From: Bacteroidetes bacterium GWA2_40_15
Lineage (GTDB): Bacteria; Bacteroidota; Bacteroidia; Bacteroidales; VadinHA17
Assembly (NCBI GenBank): GCA_001768195.1
Contig: MENI01000021.1
Location: forward strand, 44,239 to 108,238
DNA length: 64,000 nt
Direction of reading: 5' to 3'
Part shown: piece by piece, positions 40,918 through 50,086 of the stretch
Numbering within the stretch: position 1 is the first letter of the stretch
How the letters are laid out: each line of letters begins with the position of its first letter
The notes under the pieces: generated by a model
The model's database searches: none
What the model was told of the DNA's origin: nothing
Seen by the model: the letters and a program-made list of their open reading frames with translations, nothing else
Position numbers and translations under genes: made by a program

Positions 40918-42941
40918 ATATCTGTTGCATTCTTTACTGCCTCCTTCCTGAAGACCAGAGCTGTCCGCGACGGGAGGTAAAGATAAAGGTATACAGGCGC
41001 ATTTATTATACTTCTCTCTGCTTTCCTGACAGAAAGGTATACTGCATTTTTGTCTATTCTGTTGTAACCTCCCAGTACTGTATCATCTGTATCCAGTACT
41101 ATCCTGAATTTGCCCATAACAGGGATCCCATAATCGGTGAATGAGTTGGTGGGATGAAAGTTAAAGACAAACAGAAAGTCGCCTCTCATATAAGCGATTA
41201 CCTTGTCGTAATTGTTATCATATATCCTTGTTATATACAGATCATCAAGCATTCTGAAATCATGGTGCAGCTTCACCATCATCTTGTCGAACAGTGAAAG
41301 AAAATAGTATTTAAGATCTTTGTTTTTTGCAAGGGTCCATTGCCGGCGTGCATATTTATAGCTCCAGTTATTTCCTTCCCGCGGGAAGTCAATCCATTCG
41401 GGATGCCCGAATTCATTACCCATGAAATTGAGGTACCCTCCGGCTGATGTGCTGAAAGTAATGAGCCTTATCATCTTGTGCAGTGCTATTCCCCTGTCCA
41501 TGTTGAAACTGTGATATTCCTTATTCATGCCGGAGTACATCTCTGCATCGAGCATTCGGAATATCAGGGTTTTATCGCCGACAAGAGCCTGGTCGTGTGA
41601 TTCACAGTATGATATGATCTTTTCCTCAGGACGGTGAGTTGTAAGTTCATACATAAGTTTTCCCATATCCCAGTTTTCATCAGGGGTTTCTTTAACCAGC
41701 TTTATCCAGAAATCAGGTACTCCCATTGACAGCCTGAAATCGAAGCCATAGCCTTTTTTGCCGGTATCCGCAGCAAGACCGGGCATGCCGCTCATCTCTT
41801 CAGCAACTGTAATAGCGGATGGTTTGTACTGGTGGATCATTTTATTTGCAAGATAAAGGTAGATAAGGGCATCTTCATCCTGGTTCCCATCGTAGTACTC
41901 AGCATATGATGTAAAATTCTTTTCCAGCCCGTGGTCATAGTATATCATACTTGTTACACCGTCGAACCTGAATCCATCGAATTTATACTCTTCAAGCCAG
42001 TACCTGCAGTTTGAAAGCAGAAAGTGAATTACACTGTCCTTTCCGTAATCGAAGCATAATGAATCCCATGCTCTGTGCAATCGCCTGTCGCCGGTATGAA
42101 AATATTGACCCGGATTGCCATCGAACAGGGCAAGCCCTTCACTTACATTCGTAACCGAGTGTGAGTGAACCAGGTCCATAATTACGGATATACCAGCCTC
42201 ATGGGCTTTATCAATCAGTTCTTTAAGTTCCTCCGGAGTACCGAACCGCGATGAAGCAGCAAAAAAATTTGAAACATGATAACCGAATGATCCGTAAAAG
42301 GGATGTTCCTGGATAGCCATCAGCTGAATTGTGTTATAACCGGCTTCGGTAATTAAGGGGAGGACATTTTCAGCAAACTCAGCATAGGTCCCGACTTTTT
42401 CCATTTGAGATGCCATGCCAATATGAGCTTCATAAATCATCAATGCGGTTTTGCCGGGCCTGTGATCTTTTGTTTTCCATTTATACCGGACAGGAGAATC
42501 CCAGACCTGTGCACAAAAGATCTTGGTCACATCATCCTGGATAACCCGACTGGCATAGGAGGGAATCCGCTCTCCTTTTCCTGCCTGCCAGTGAACCGAA
42601 AGTTTGTAGAGATCTTCGTGGTTCATGGCTTCAAGGGGGAGCCTGATCTCCCAGTCGCCATAGTCATTTATCCTCTTCATGGAGTATTCCTGAATCTCCT
42701 TCCATCCATTGAAGGTTCCGGTTATGAAGATCTGAGTTGCATTTGGAGCCCAGTCCCGGAATATCCAGTGATCCTTATAGCGATGCAATCCATAATGATA
42801 ATGGCCAAGTGCAAAATCAGAAAGCAGGCCATCGCCTGTCAGTTGCTTTTCTTTTGAAATACATTTGTTAATGCGGCTGTTAATGACACCTGTGAAAGGC
42901 TTTAGCCAGGGGTCGGAATTATAGAAACTTCCAGACTTCAT
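40914..42941 (-). CDS. glgB: 1,4-alpha-glucan branching enzyme (GH13)
   Basis: A 675-residue branching enzyme that introduces alpha-1,6 links into glycogen. The N-terminal CBM48 domain has HYGLHRYKDHWIFRDWAPNATQIFITGTFNGW. The GH13 barrel has MDLVHSHS, FRFDGVTSM (nucleophile Asp), VAEEMSGMPG (acid/base Glu) and CESHDQALVGDKT (transition-state Asp). The C-terminal all-beta domain ends around GGYNRIDKNAVYLS. The sequence style (VTSMIYYDHGLEKNFT) is that of the eukaryote-like GH13_8 group. It is transcribed against the operon that holds the other glycogen genes. Confidence 0.96.
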   Translation of the reverse strand: MKSGSFYNSDPWLKPFTGVINSRINKCISKEKQLTGDGLLSDFALGHYHYGLHRYKDHWIFRDWAPNATQIFITGTFNGWKEIQEYSMKRINDYGDWEIRLPLEAMNHEDLYKLSVHWQAGKGERIPSYASRVIQDDVTKIFCAQVWDSPVRYKWKTKDHRPGKTALMIYEAHIGMASQMEKVGTYAEFAENVLPLITEAGYNTIQLMAIQEHPFYGSFGYHVSNFFAASSRFGTPEELKELIDKAHEAGISVIMDLVHSHSVTNVSEGLALFDGNPGQYFHTGDRRLHRAWDSLCFDYGKDSVIHFLLSNCRYWLEEYKFDGFRFDGVTSMIYYDHGLEKNFTSYAEYYDGNQDEDALIYLYLANKMIHQYKPSAITVAEEMSGMPGLAADTGKKGYGFDFRLSMGVPDFWIKLVKETPDENWDMGKLMYELTTHRPEEKIISYCESHDQALVGDKTLIFRMLDAEMYSGMNKEYHSFNMDRGIALHKMIRLITFSTSAGGYLNFMGNEFGHPEWIDFPREGNNWSYKYARRQWTLAKNKDLKYYFLSLFDKMMVKLHHDFRMLDDLYITRIYDNNYDKVIAYMRGDFLFVFNFHPTNSFTDYGIPVMGKFRIVLDTDDTVLGGYNRIDKNAVYLSVRKAERSIINAPVYLYLYLPSRTALVFRKEAVKNATDI

Positions 42942-43021
42942 GGGATTTACTATAAGAGGGTTATTTACTATAAAAGTACAAAAACAAAATCATTTTGTTG
43001 TTTCTATTAGTCGGGGTTTGC

Positions 43022-43029
43022 TATTTTTG
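43022..43029 (+). promoter_or_regulatory. Bacteroidota-type -7 box for ribF
   Basis: TATTTTTG matches TAnnTTTG and ends 18 bp before the ribF ATG. TTG at 42998-43000 lies 21 bases upstream as a partial -33 element. Confidence 0.5.
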
Positions 43030-43047
43030 CGGTTATAATACCCGGTT

Positions 43048-43974
43048 ATGGTTATTCATTATGGTTATGAGGATCTGGTAATTGTTTCCCCGGTAGTGAC
43101 TCTTGGCATTTTTGACGGAGTTCACCGTGGGCACATGGTGCTGATCGATTGTCTCATAAAAAGAGCAAAAGAGACCGGTGGAGAGTCTGTTGTAATTACA
43201 TTTTCACCCCATCCGCGGCTTGTTCTTGAAAGGGATCATCTGAATCTGACTTTTCTGACAACCCCCGATGAGAAAAAAGACCTCCTTGAAAAAGCAGGTA
43301 TTGATCATCTTGTAATTATTGATTTCAGCAGGGAATTCAGCAGGATGCATGCATGTGATTTTGTAAAGGATATACTTGCAGACAGGATTGGTACAAAATA
43401 TCTTATTGTAGGGCATGATCATCACTTCGGAAGAAACGGAGAAGGCGATTTTGACACAATAAGGCAATGTTCCGGCTTACACGATTTCAGACTTGAAAAA
43501 GTACAGGGTTTGCAAACCGAAGGGGGGACAATAAGCTCCTCATTAATAAGGGACGCACTGCTTAGCGGCCGACTCGATAATGCCAACAAACTGCTGGGAT
43601 ATGAGTATTCACTTACCGGGACAATAGTGGAAGGGAAAAAAATCGGACGTTCCATCGGATTTCCTACAGCGAATATCAGGCCTGAAATCCATAAGCTGAT
43701 TCCCGGTAACGGAGTTTATGCCGTAGAGGTGATAACAGATGATGGATCCTATCCGGGGATGCTTAGCATAGGGACTAATCCTACAATCAACAAAGAGAAT
43801 GGAATACGGAGTATTGAAGTTAATATTCTGAACTTTGACAGAGATATTTACGGCAACAATTTAACTGTTATCTTTCGGAAGAGGCTGAGAGATGAATTTA
43901 AGTTTGACAATGTTGAACAACTTGCCTTTCAGATGTCAAGAGACAAAGAAGATACTCTGAAACTATTTACCTGA
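43048..43974 (+). CDS. ribF: Bifunctional riboflavin kinase / FAD synthetase
   Basis: A 308-residue enzyme that makes FMN and FAD from riboflavin. The N-terminal FAD synthetase domain (1-180) has the nucleotidyltransferase motif [12 protein letters not shown], then [14 protein letters not shown] and [12 protein letters not shown] (the ISSTxxR-like motif). The C-terminal riboflavin kinase domain (185-308) has [19 protein letters not shown] and [11 protein letters not shown]. Length is normal for the family. It stands alone, just upstream of ahcY, whose promoter overlaps its 3' end. Confidence 0.97.
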   Translation: MVIHYGYEDLVIVSPVVTLGIFDGVHRGHMVLIDCLIKRAKETGGESVVITFSPHPRLVLERDHLNLTFLTTPDEKKDLLEKAGIDHLVIIDFSREFSRMHACDFVKDILADRIGTKYLIVGHDHHFGRNGEGDFDTIRQCSGLHDFRLEKVQGLQTEGGTISSSLIRDALLSGRLDNANKLLGYEYSLTGTIVEGKKIGRSIGFPTANIRPEIHKLIPGNGVYAVEVITDDGSYPGMLSIGTNPTINKENGIRSIEVNILNFDRDIYGNNLTVIFRKRLRDEFKFDNVEQLAFQMSRDKEDTLKLFT

Positions 43975-43998
43975 ATACATTACTTTTTATTATCTTTG
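43966..43998 (+). promoter_or_regulatory. Bacteroidota-type promoter of ahcY
   Basis: TTTA at 43966-43969, then 21 bases, then a perfect -7 box TATCTTTG at 43991-43998. It ends 20 bp before the ahcY ATG. The -33 part lies inside the last codons of ribF. Confidence 0.7.
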
Positions 43999-44018
43999 CA
44001 GACTTTAAAATTAATTTT

Positions 44019-45434
44019 ATGAATGTAACAATTGATACAATGCGTTACCGGGTCAAAGATATCTCCCTGGCGGAATTCGGACGTAAAGAGATTGAAATAG
44101 CTGAAAAAGAAATGCCGGGATTGCTGGCAATAAGAAAGAAATATTCATCTGAGAAGCCGCTGAAAGGGGCACGTGTAACCGGTTCTTTGCACATGACAGT
44201 TCAGACGGCGGTATTAATCGAGACTCTTGCAGAACTTGGCGCCGATGTACGCTGGGCAAGCTGTAATATATTTTCAACCCAGGATCATGCTGCTGCTGCA
44301 ATAGCTGCAGCGGGAATTCCGGTATTTGCGTGGAAGGGTGAAACACTTGAAGAGTACTGGTGGTGTACCGATCAGGCTCTTGCATTTCCGGAAGGTAAAG
44401 GTCCTCATCTTATTGTTGATGATGGAGGAGATGCTTCACTGATGGTGCATCTTGGCTACAGGGCTGAGAAAAACCCTGAATTACTTGACAAAAAACCCGA
44501 TTCAAGGGAAGAAGCTATCATCCTTTCGACACTGAAAGATATTCTCACAAAAGATCCTCATAGATGGCACCGGGCAGTAACCGACCTTAAAGGTATATCG
44601 GAAGAGACAACAACAGGAGTGCACCGCCTTTACCAGATGATGGAGAATGGAGAATTACTTGTACCTGCGATAAATGTAAATGATTCTGTAACAAAATCAA
44701 AGTTCGACAATCTTTACGGATGCCGTGAATCGCTTGCTGATGGTATTAAAAGAGCAACTGATGTTATGATAGCCGGGAAAGTAGTTGTTGTATGCGGTTA
44801 TGGCGATGTTGGAAAAGGCTGTGCAAGGTCAATGAAGTCTTACGGAGCAAGGGTTATTGTTACGGAAATCGATCCTATATGCGCACTTCAGGCTGCTATG
44901 GAAGGATTTGAAGTGAAGACGGTTGAAGAGACTCTTTATGAAGGTAATATTTATGTAACTGCAACCGGTAACAGGGATGTGATTACCGTTGAGCATATGA
45001 AGAAAATGAAAGATCAGGCAATTGTATGTAATATCGGTCATTTCGATAATGAGATACAGGTAGACAATCTTAATGATCTGAAAGGTGTAAAGAAGATAAA
45101 TATTAAGCCGCAGGTTGATAAGTATGTTTTTCCCGATGGACATTCAATTTTTATGCTGGCAGAGGGAAGGCTGGTAAACCTTGGATGCGCTACAGGCCAT
45201 CCATCCTTTGTAATGAGCAACTCATTCAGCAATCAGACACTTGCCCAGATTGACCTGTGGCAGAAAAACTACAAGATCGGAGTTTACAGGTTATCTAAAG
45301 AACTGGATGAAGAGGTTGCCCGTCTGCACCTCGAACAGCTTGGTGTTAATCTTACCAGGCTCACAAAGGATCAGGCTGAATATATAAGTGTTCCTGTTGC
45401 AGGTCCGTATAAGCCTGACCATTACAGGTATTAG
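44019..45434 (+). CDS. ahcY: Adenosylhomocysteinase
   Basis: A 471-residue NAD-dependent S-adenosyl-L-homocysteine hydrolase, which recycles the by-product of methylation to adenosine and homocysteine. Landmarks: [65 protein letters not shown] (adenosine/catalytic region), the NAD-binding [24 protein letters not shown], and the C-terminal tail KPDHYRY with the conserved Lys and Tyr. It has the roughly 40-residue insert of the longer bacterial class ([24 protein letters not shown]). Confidence 0.98.
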   Translation: MNVTIDTMRYRVKDISLAEFGRKEIEIAEKEMPGLLAIRKKYSSEKPLKGARVTGSLHMTVQTAVLIETLAELGADVRWASCNIFSTQDHAAAAIAAAGIPVFAWKGETLEEYWWCTDQALAFPEGKGPHLIVDDGGDASLMVHLGYRAEKNPELLDKKPDSREEAIILSTLKDILTKDPHRWHRAVTDLKGISEETTTGVHRLYQMMENGELLVPAINVNDSVTKSKFDNLYGCRESLADGIKRATDVMIAGKVVVVCGYGDVGKGCARSMKSYGARVIVTEIDPICALQAAMEGFEVKTVEETLYEGNIYVTATGNRDVITVEHMKKMKDQAIVCNIGHFDNEIQVDNLNDLKGVKKINIKPQVDKYVFPDGHSIFMLAEGRLVNLGCATGHPSFVMSNSFSNQTLAQIDLWQKNYKIGVYRLSKELDEEVARLHLEQLGVNLTRLTKDQAEYISVPVAGPYKPDHYRY

Positions 45435-45476
45435 AAATATTTAAGAAAACAGACTTTTGAGACACCCTCTTTTTTC

Positions 45477-45962
45477 TTAAAAGTTATTCCAGACTCTTAC
45501 ACGTCTTCCATCAAAACTTGTCTTGTAGTTTTTAAGAGGATACCTTCCAATCCCTTCAGTCGGTGTGCCATTTACCGGAAGGCCGTATTTTGTCTTGCAT
45601 ACAGGACAAACAGCATAGAGTGTGTTTGAGTTGTCAACATCAATTCTTGGCGCCGAACCATCAGCAGCATAATCGTGGGGGCATGTCCTGTCGTAGGCGA
45701 AAAACTCTTCAACTCCGGCGTGGACTATTATCCCGTTTCCTGAAAATCCTGCAGAACGGTAACCATAATTATTTGTTCGTTCATCAACCGTTATGGTTCC
45801 TCCGACAGCATTCAGATTAATAAATTCAGGATCAGCCAGGTCAAGGGTAAAGTCGACGTAAACATCGGGAATGACATCATTTTTGCTCTTCTTACAGGAA
45901 CTTAAAGACCAAACAAAAGATAGTGCAATTAAAAAAAAAGTTATTTTTGAAAATGATGTCAC
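45477..45962 (-). CDS. Rieske-like lipoprotein with His-to-Cys ligand change
   Basis: A 161-residue lipoprotein (GTG start; signal ending SLSSC, Cys23). The mature part has the Rieske layout: VEEFFAYDRTCPHDYAADG gives Cys94 and His96, and TLYAVCPVCKTKYGL gives Cys119 and Cys122. A classic Rieske site is CxH...CxxH, so the last ligand is Cys here, giving potentially three Cys and one His, or a different metal. GRYPLKNYKTSFDGRRVRVWN closes the fold as in Rieske proteins. It is probably an outer- or inner-membrane-anchored periplasmic protein. No partner oxidoreductase lies next to it. Confidence 0.75.
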   Translation of the reverse strand: MTSFSKITFFLIALSFVWSLSSCKKSKNDVIPDVYVDFTLDLADPEFINLNAVGGTITVDERTNNYGYRSAGFSGNGIIVHAGVEEFFAYDRTCPHDYAADGSAPRIDVDNSNTLYAVCPVCKTKYGLPVNGTPTEGIGRYPLKNYKTSFDGRRVRVWNNF

Positions 45963-46044
45963 AATAAATATTTTAACAACACAAAATTAACAATAGGTCC
46001 GTAAAGCAAACGTTAATGGAAGGTATTTATTTCAATAGGTTCAG

Positions 46045-46392
46045 ATGAAAACTTTAGCTTTCAGGAATTTTCTGATAATTATATTGTCACTAATATTAAG
46101 TACCGCAGCTGCTGAGACAGGATATTCAGTAGCAGGTATCTCTTCAGAAATGACCTTGATGCAACCAAGGAAGGCAAAAAAAGCCCAGAGGAAACAGGAT
46201 GCCAGAGAGAAAAAAAAGAAAGCAGCAATCAAGGATGGCAGCAAAGAAGCACAAAAGAGATCATACGAGATCCAGTCGCCTGAAGTACAGGCCCGTATGA
46301 AGCTGAACAAAAAAGATGCTGCTGCCCGCGATAAGGCAAAGAAGAAGAATAACAAGTCAATAACCAGAAAAGGAGCAAAAAAATACAGGTAA
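46045..46392 (+). CDS. Small secreted basic protein, function unknown
   Basis: A 115-residue protein with a signal peptide (about 1-22, ending STAAA) and a strongly basic, Lys/Ala-rich remainder (AKKAQRKQDAREKKKKAAIKDG, and KKDAAARDKAKKKNNKS) with almost no hydrophobic core. It is likely helical or disordered and may bind a polyanion in the periplasm. I do not recognise a family. It is a single gene, with greA downstream behind its own promoter. Confidence 0.65.
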   Translation: MKTLAFRNFLIIILSLILSTAAAETGYSVAGISSEMTLMQPRKAKKAQRKQDAREKKKKAAIKDGSKEAQKRSYEIQSPEVQARMKLNKKDAAARDKAKKKNNKSITRKGAKKYR

Positions 46393-46444
46393 ACTGATTT
46401 TCCGGGTTTAATCAGCTGTAAAACACTTTATAACAGCATTTTTA

Positions 46445-46476
46445 TTTGTAAATAACAAAATTATTTTATATATTTG
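46445..46476 (+). promoter_or_regulatory. Bacteroidota-type promoter of greA
   Basis: TTTG at 46445-46448, exactly 20 bases, then TATATTTG at 46469-46476: a full match to the phylum consensus at both elements. The predicted start of transcription falls at about 46481-46485, where a strong hairpin begins. Confidence 0.75.
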
Positions 46477-46480
46477 TTCT

Positions 46481-46517
46481 GAAGAGTTCCGGCAAAGCCG
46501 GAATTCTTCTTATTTTT
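46481..46517 (+). terminator. Terminator-like hairpin at the 5' end of the greA transcript
   Basis: GAAGAGTTCCGGC pairs with GCCGGAATTCTTC over a 3-base loop (13 pairs, one G-T), followed by TTATTTTTT. Upstream genes could end here. However, the greA promoter lies immediately before it, so greA transcripts would begin with this structure. Confidence 0.75.
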
Positions 46518-46535
46518 TAACTATAAGAGAGAAAA

Positions 46536-47009
46536 ATGTCAGAGATTATTTATGTGACAGAGGATGGTCTTCAGAAGCTCAAAGAAGAGCTTGAACATCT
46601 GAGAGGTGTTGAACGACCAATGATCTCAAGGCAGATTGCAGATGCCAGAGATAAGGGTGATCTTTCTGAAAATGCCGAGTATGCTGCTGCGAAAGAGGCA
46701 CAGGGAATGCTTGAAATGAAGATTAACAAGCTGGAAGATATAGTTGCCCGTTCACGGATTATTGATGAAACCAGGATTAATACCTCCTCGGTACAGATAC
46801 TGAACAGGGTAAAGATCAGGAACAGATCCAATAACAGCGTTATGGAGTATCAGCTGGTTCCTGAAAGTGAAGCAAATTTCAAACTCGGAAAAATTGCAGT
46901 CAGCTCTCCCATTGCGCAGGGGCTGTTAGGGAAGAAGGTAGGTGATGTTGTACAGATAAAAGTTCCCTCAGGCGTAATTCCATTCGAGATAGTTGAAATA
47001 TCATTATAG
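46536..47009 (+). CDS. greA: Transcription elongation factor GreA
   Basis: A 157-residue factor that rescues backtracked RNA polymerase by stimulating transcript cleavage. The N-terminal coiled coil (MSEIIYVTEDGLQKLKEELEHL, ARDKGDLSENAEYAAAKEAQG) keeps the acidic tip residues Asp and Glu in GDLSENAEY. The C-terminal FKBP-like domain ends VPSGVIPFEIVEIS. Length and motifs are standard. The HIT-family gene follows after 6 bp. Confidence 0.98.
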   Translation: MSEIIYVTEDGLQKLKEELEHLRGVERPMISRQIADARDKGDLSENAEYAAAKEAQGMLEMKINKLEDIVARSRIIDETRINTSSVQILNRVKIRNRSNNSVMEYQLVPESEANFKLGKIAVSSPIAQGLLGKKVGDVVQIKVPSGVIPFEIVEISL

Positions 47010-47015
47010 ATTGCG

Positions 47016-47414
47016 ATGGCAACTATATTCACCCGCATAATAAATGGTGACATCCCATGCTATAAGATAGCTGAGGATGACAATTTTTTTGCCTTTCTCG
47101 ACATTAATCCGTTAAAGGCAGGACATACTCTTGTAGTACCTAAAAGAGAGACAGATTATCTGTTTGACCTGGAGGACGATGATCTTACAGGAATAATGCT
47201 TTTCTCAAAAAAAGTGGCTGCTGCTATCAGGATTGCTTATCCGTGCAACCGGATTGGTGTTGCAGTTCTGGGACTTGAAGTGCCCCATGCTCACATCCAC
47301 CTGATACCTATGGATAGCATGGAGGATGTCAATTTTAAAAATCCCAAGCTGAAATTTACTCCGGAGGAGTTTAGGGAGATTGCTGCAAATATCAGCAAGT
47401 ACGTGATCTTATAA
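47016..47414 (+). CDS. HIT-family nucleotide-binding protein
   Basis: A 132-residue histidine-triad protein, probably a nucleoside phosphoramidase or dinucleotide hydrolase. FTRIINGDIPCYKIAEDDNFFAFLDINPLKAGHTLVVPK is the conserved N-terminal half. The triad reads VPHAHIHLIPM. No extra domains. It is cotranscribed with greA (6 bp apart) and followed after 31 bp by the ComF-family gene. Confidence 0.96.
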   Translation: MATIFTRIINGDIPCYKIAEDDNFFAFLDINPLKAGHTLVVPKRETDYLFDLEDDDLTGIMLFSKKVAAAIRIAYPCNRIGVAVLGLEVPHAHIHLIPMDSMEDVNFKNPKLKFTPEEFREIAANISKYVIL

Positions 47415-47445
47415 TTATTATCTTTAGGGTAATAATGCCCGCTGC

Positions 47446-48147
47446 ATGAATTACCTGTATGATTTGTGGGATGACTTCCTCAGTCTCCTATTTCCACGCA
47501 TTTGCTATGGCTGTGGCAATCATCTGCTCCGGAATGAGAACCTTATATGTACTGAATGTTACGTGGTTATTCCAAGGACCAATTATCACATTCAAAAGGA
47601 AAATCCCGTCGCACAGCTATTCTGGGGAAGATGTCTGATTGAGTCTGCTGCTGCATTCTCATATTATAATAAGGGGAGCAGGATAAGGAATCTTATACAT
47701 AATTTAAAATATAAAGGGATAAGAGAGATTGGCTTTGAACTGGGAAAAATTTACGGATTAACGTTGAAATCATCAGGTTTTACTGATAATATTGACATAA
47801 TAATACCAGTGCCTCTTCATCCGGCAAAGGAAAGGGCCAGGGGCTTTAATCAGTGCAAGGTAATATCATCGGGGCTTGCCGATGCAACCGGGCTGCCTGT
47901 AAACACTACCTCATTTGAAAGAGTACAGGCTTCTTCAACACAGACAAAGCGCTCGAGATACGACAGGTGGGTTAATGTTGAAGGGATATTCAGGGTCACT
48001 GATCCTGATTCTTTAGGGGGCAGGCATATATTACTGGTAGATGATGTTATAACCACAGGATCCACAATGGAATCATGCGTAAATGAACTGCTTAAGACAG
48101 AAGAAGTGAAAGTAAGCGTAGTGGCAATTGCATTTGCACCAGCTTAA
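47446..48147 (+). CDS. ComF-family phosphoribosyltransferase-like protein
   Basis: A 233-residue protein with an N-terminal zinc-ribbon (CYGCGNHLLRNENLICTECY) and a C-terminal phosphoribosyltransferase domain with the PRPP-binding motif ILLVDDVITTGSTMESC. VPVPLHPAKERARGFNQC is the ComF hallmark. In naturally transformable bacteria ComF is needed for uptake of single-stranded DNA, possibly with the ComM homologue at 14.2 kb. A direct role here is inference. Confidence 0.94.
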   Translation: MNYLYDLWDDFLSLLFPRICYGCGNHLLRNENLICTECYVVIPRTNYHIQKENPVAQLFWGRCLIESAAAFSYYNKGSRIRNLIHNLKYKGIREIGFELGKIYGLTLKSSGFTDNIDIIIPVPLHPAKERARGFNQCKVISSGLADATGLPVNTTSFERVQASSTQTKRSRYDRWVNVEGIFRVTDPDSLGGRHILLVDDVITTGSTMESCVNELLKTEEVKVSVVAIAFAPA

Positions 48148-48154
48148 CAATAAT

Positions 48155-48721
48155 TTATTTTTTTACTCTTCGGGGATTCTTATTCATAAAATCCTTCCAG
48201 CTGTTGTAACCTTTTTCGTGTGCAGGATTATTAGTCTGGTAAAAGTGACATAATGCTGCTGCAAGGCCGTCTGTCGCATCCAGCTTAATGTCAGTGAGCT
48301 TGAATTTCAGAATATTCATGAGCATGGCAGCCACCTGTTCTTTGGAGGCAGCACCCTGACCCGTTATCGACATCTTTATTTTCCTGGGAGCATACTCAAA
48401 AATCGGCATCGAACGTGACAGGGCTGCAGCAATAGCAGCACCCTGGGCTCTCCCCAGCTTGAGCATCGATTGAACATTCTTGCCATAAAAAGGAGCTTCA
48501 ATTGCCAGCTCATCGGGATGGTATTCATCGATTATCCCTGCAGTTCTTTCGAAAATGTGTTTCAGCTTAAGGTAATGGTCATCATATTTTGAAAGATCAA
48601 TTGATCCTATTGTGATAAGTTCAGGGATGTTGCCAACAGTTTTTATCACTCCGTAACCTGTTATACTGGTCCCCGGATCAATACCCAGGATTATCCTTTC
48701 TTTAGGTTCTGCCTTCAACAA
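48155..48721 (-). CDS. ruvC: Crossover junction endodeoxyribonuclease RuvC
   Basis: A 188-residue Holliday-junction resolvase. [16 protein letters not shown] carries the first catalytic Asp, [23 protein letters not shown] the Glu and the DNA-binding loop, and the last acidic pair lies in [16 protein letters not shown]. No ATG is in frame near the front, so the start is a TTG at 48721, 16 bp after the S41 protease gene. Length is normal. It converges with the ComF-family gene, 7 bp apart. Confidence 0.96.
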   Translation of the reverse strand: MLKAEPKERIILGIDPGTSITGYGVIKTVGNIPELITIGSIDLSKYDDHYLKLKHIFERTAGIIDEYHPDELAIEAPFYGKNVQSMLKLGRAQGAAIAAALSRSMPIFEYAPRKIKMSITGQGAASKEQVAAMLMNILKFKLTDIKLDATDGLAAALCHFYQTNNPAHEKGYNSWKDFMNKNPRRVKK

Positions 48722-48737
48722 GTACGAGTTTAGTTAT

Positions 48738-50039
48738 TTATTCTTCAATTAGATACGCGTTGCTTATCACTGCAGGGCTTTCTGTAAACTGAACTGAACG
48801 CTGATAGTTATAAATACCTTTTGCCGACACTGATCCGTTTTCGAGATAATATATTGCTTCTTTCAGGCAGGCCTCATTCCTGTTGCCCCAGTCATGGGTA
48901 ATATCATCAGGCACATACTTTTCAGGGAAGAATCCGTCATAGAATTCACCTTCTCCAAGTGTATTTTCAAGTTCAAATGAAATTGGCCAGAACATATATG
49001 CTGTTTTGTGTTTAAAACCATACATCCCCACAGGCTTGCCGTTAGTAGTGTCACCTATGGTCCTGACTTCCATGACTGGTTTAAGTCCGTTGATAAGATC
49101 CTCACTTGCTGATCCTGTTGCCCTTGTGGTAATTGCAATCATTTTGGGAACGGATACTGGAGCAGTTACAGTACTGTAATTATACGTTTTATTTCTTGCT
49201 GCCTGCTGTTCATTATGCTTGAAGTTCAGAAATGGTTTTTCAAAATAGGAAGATCCTGCTATATAGGCAGCAAGTTTCTGTAGCACAGAAATATCTCCTC
49301 CTCCGTTATAACGCAGATCAACAATGATATTGTTGATATTATTCTGTTTGAAAAAAGCAAAAGCAGTCTGAAGTTCTGCATTGGATGGCTCAACGAACTG
49401 TTCAAAAACCAGGTGACCAGTTACTCCGGTTTTAAGTACAAGGGTATCAAAGTGGAGCACAGTATTGAGTGTGAAGGTTGATTTTGTCGTTGTTATTATT
49501 GAGTCTTTTCCTTCAGGTGTTACAAAAAGGAATGTATTGGTTACTCCAGCCTGGGATGGTCCTATCAGATCCCTGTAAGCTACCCCGTCTCCGGCAAGAA
49601 ATATAGGAGCAAGATCAGTACCATTCAGTTTTTTAATGATCCATCCTCTTCTGACTCCAAATGGATACATTGGAGAGTTGTTGTAGATCTGTGCAATTCT
49701 GGTTTTATTTGTCCCGTCAAGGCCGATCCTTATACCATGTCCTACGAATATGGCCTGACTTTGCGCCAGGTAATCATCATAATCCTGAACATAGCTCCAT
49801 CTGTCGAGCTTTTTATACCTCATTGCCTCGAGAAGTTCATAAGGTCCATGGTAGTTTTCCTTGGTAACTACAGGCATAAGCTTGTCCCATAAATAATAGG
49901 ATTGCATTATATTATAAAGTTCATCCCTTGCTATTTCATCATCAGTCGGAACCTTCGTATCAGAAGGGTCTTCTTTCTTCTCACATGATGAAAAAGCGAT
50001 AAGTGATAATGCAAGCAGAAAAATAATAAACCTTTTCAT
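48738..50039 (-). CDS. S41-family C-terminal-processing-like peptidase lipoprotein
   Basis: A 433-residue lipoprotein (signal ending AFSSC, Cys19). It has a helical N-terminal region (DELYNIMQSYYLWDKLMP) typical of Bacteroidota S41 proteins, and a PDZ-like middle (GIRIGLDGTNKTRIAQIYNNSPMYPFGVRRGWIIKKLNG). The S41 catalytic domain has VDLRYNGGGDISVLQKLA and the nucleophile region TRATGSASEDLINGL (Ser), with a possible Lys downstream. It should be periplasm-facing and cleave exported proteins. It is upstream of ruvC in the same direction. Confidence 0.92.
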   Translation of the reverse strand: MKRFIIFLLALSLIAFSSCEKKEDPSDTKVPTDDEIARDELYNIMQSYYLWDKLMPVVTKENYHGPYELLEAMRYKKLDRWSYVQDYDDYLAQSQAIFVGHGIRIGLDGTNKTRIAQIYNNSPMYPFGVRRGWIIKKLNGTDLAPIFLAGDGVAYRDLIGPSQAGVTNTFLFVTPEGKDSIITTTKSTFTLNTVLHFDTLVLKTGVTGHLVFEQFVEPSNAELQTAFAFFKQNNINNIIVDLRYNGGGDISVLQKLAAYIAGSSYFEKPFLNFKHNEQQAARNKTYNYSTVTAPVSVPKMIAITTRATGSASEDLINGLKPVMEVRTIGDTTNGKPVGMYGFKHKTAYMFWPISFELENTLGEGEFYDGFFPEKYVPDDITHDWGNRNEACLKEAIYYLENGSVSAKGIYNYQRSVQFTESPAVISNAYLIEE

Positions 50040-50074
50040 TTATTTCGTTTGTGTATATATTTCACAATAAGTTG

Positions 50075-50082
50075 CAAATATA
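50075..50082 (-). promoter_or_regulatory. Bacteroidota-type -7 box for the S41 peptidase
   Basis: On the minus strand this reads TATATTTG, a full match to TAnnTTTG, 35 bp upstream of the S41 start. No clear -33 TTTG is found. Confidence 0.45.
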
Positions 50083-50086
50083 ACGA

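Noticed and set aside
45441-45480. Terminator between ahcY and the Rieske-like gene
   Set aside because: The TTAAGAAAA/TTTTCTTAA stem is A/T-only with a long loop, so it is too weak to list.
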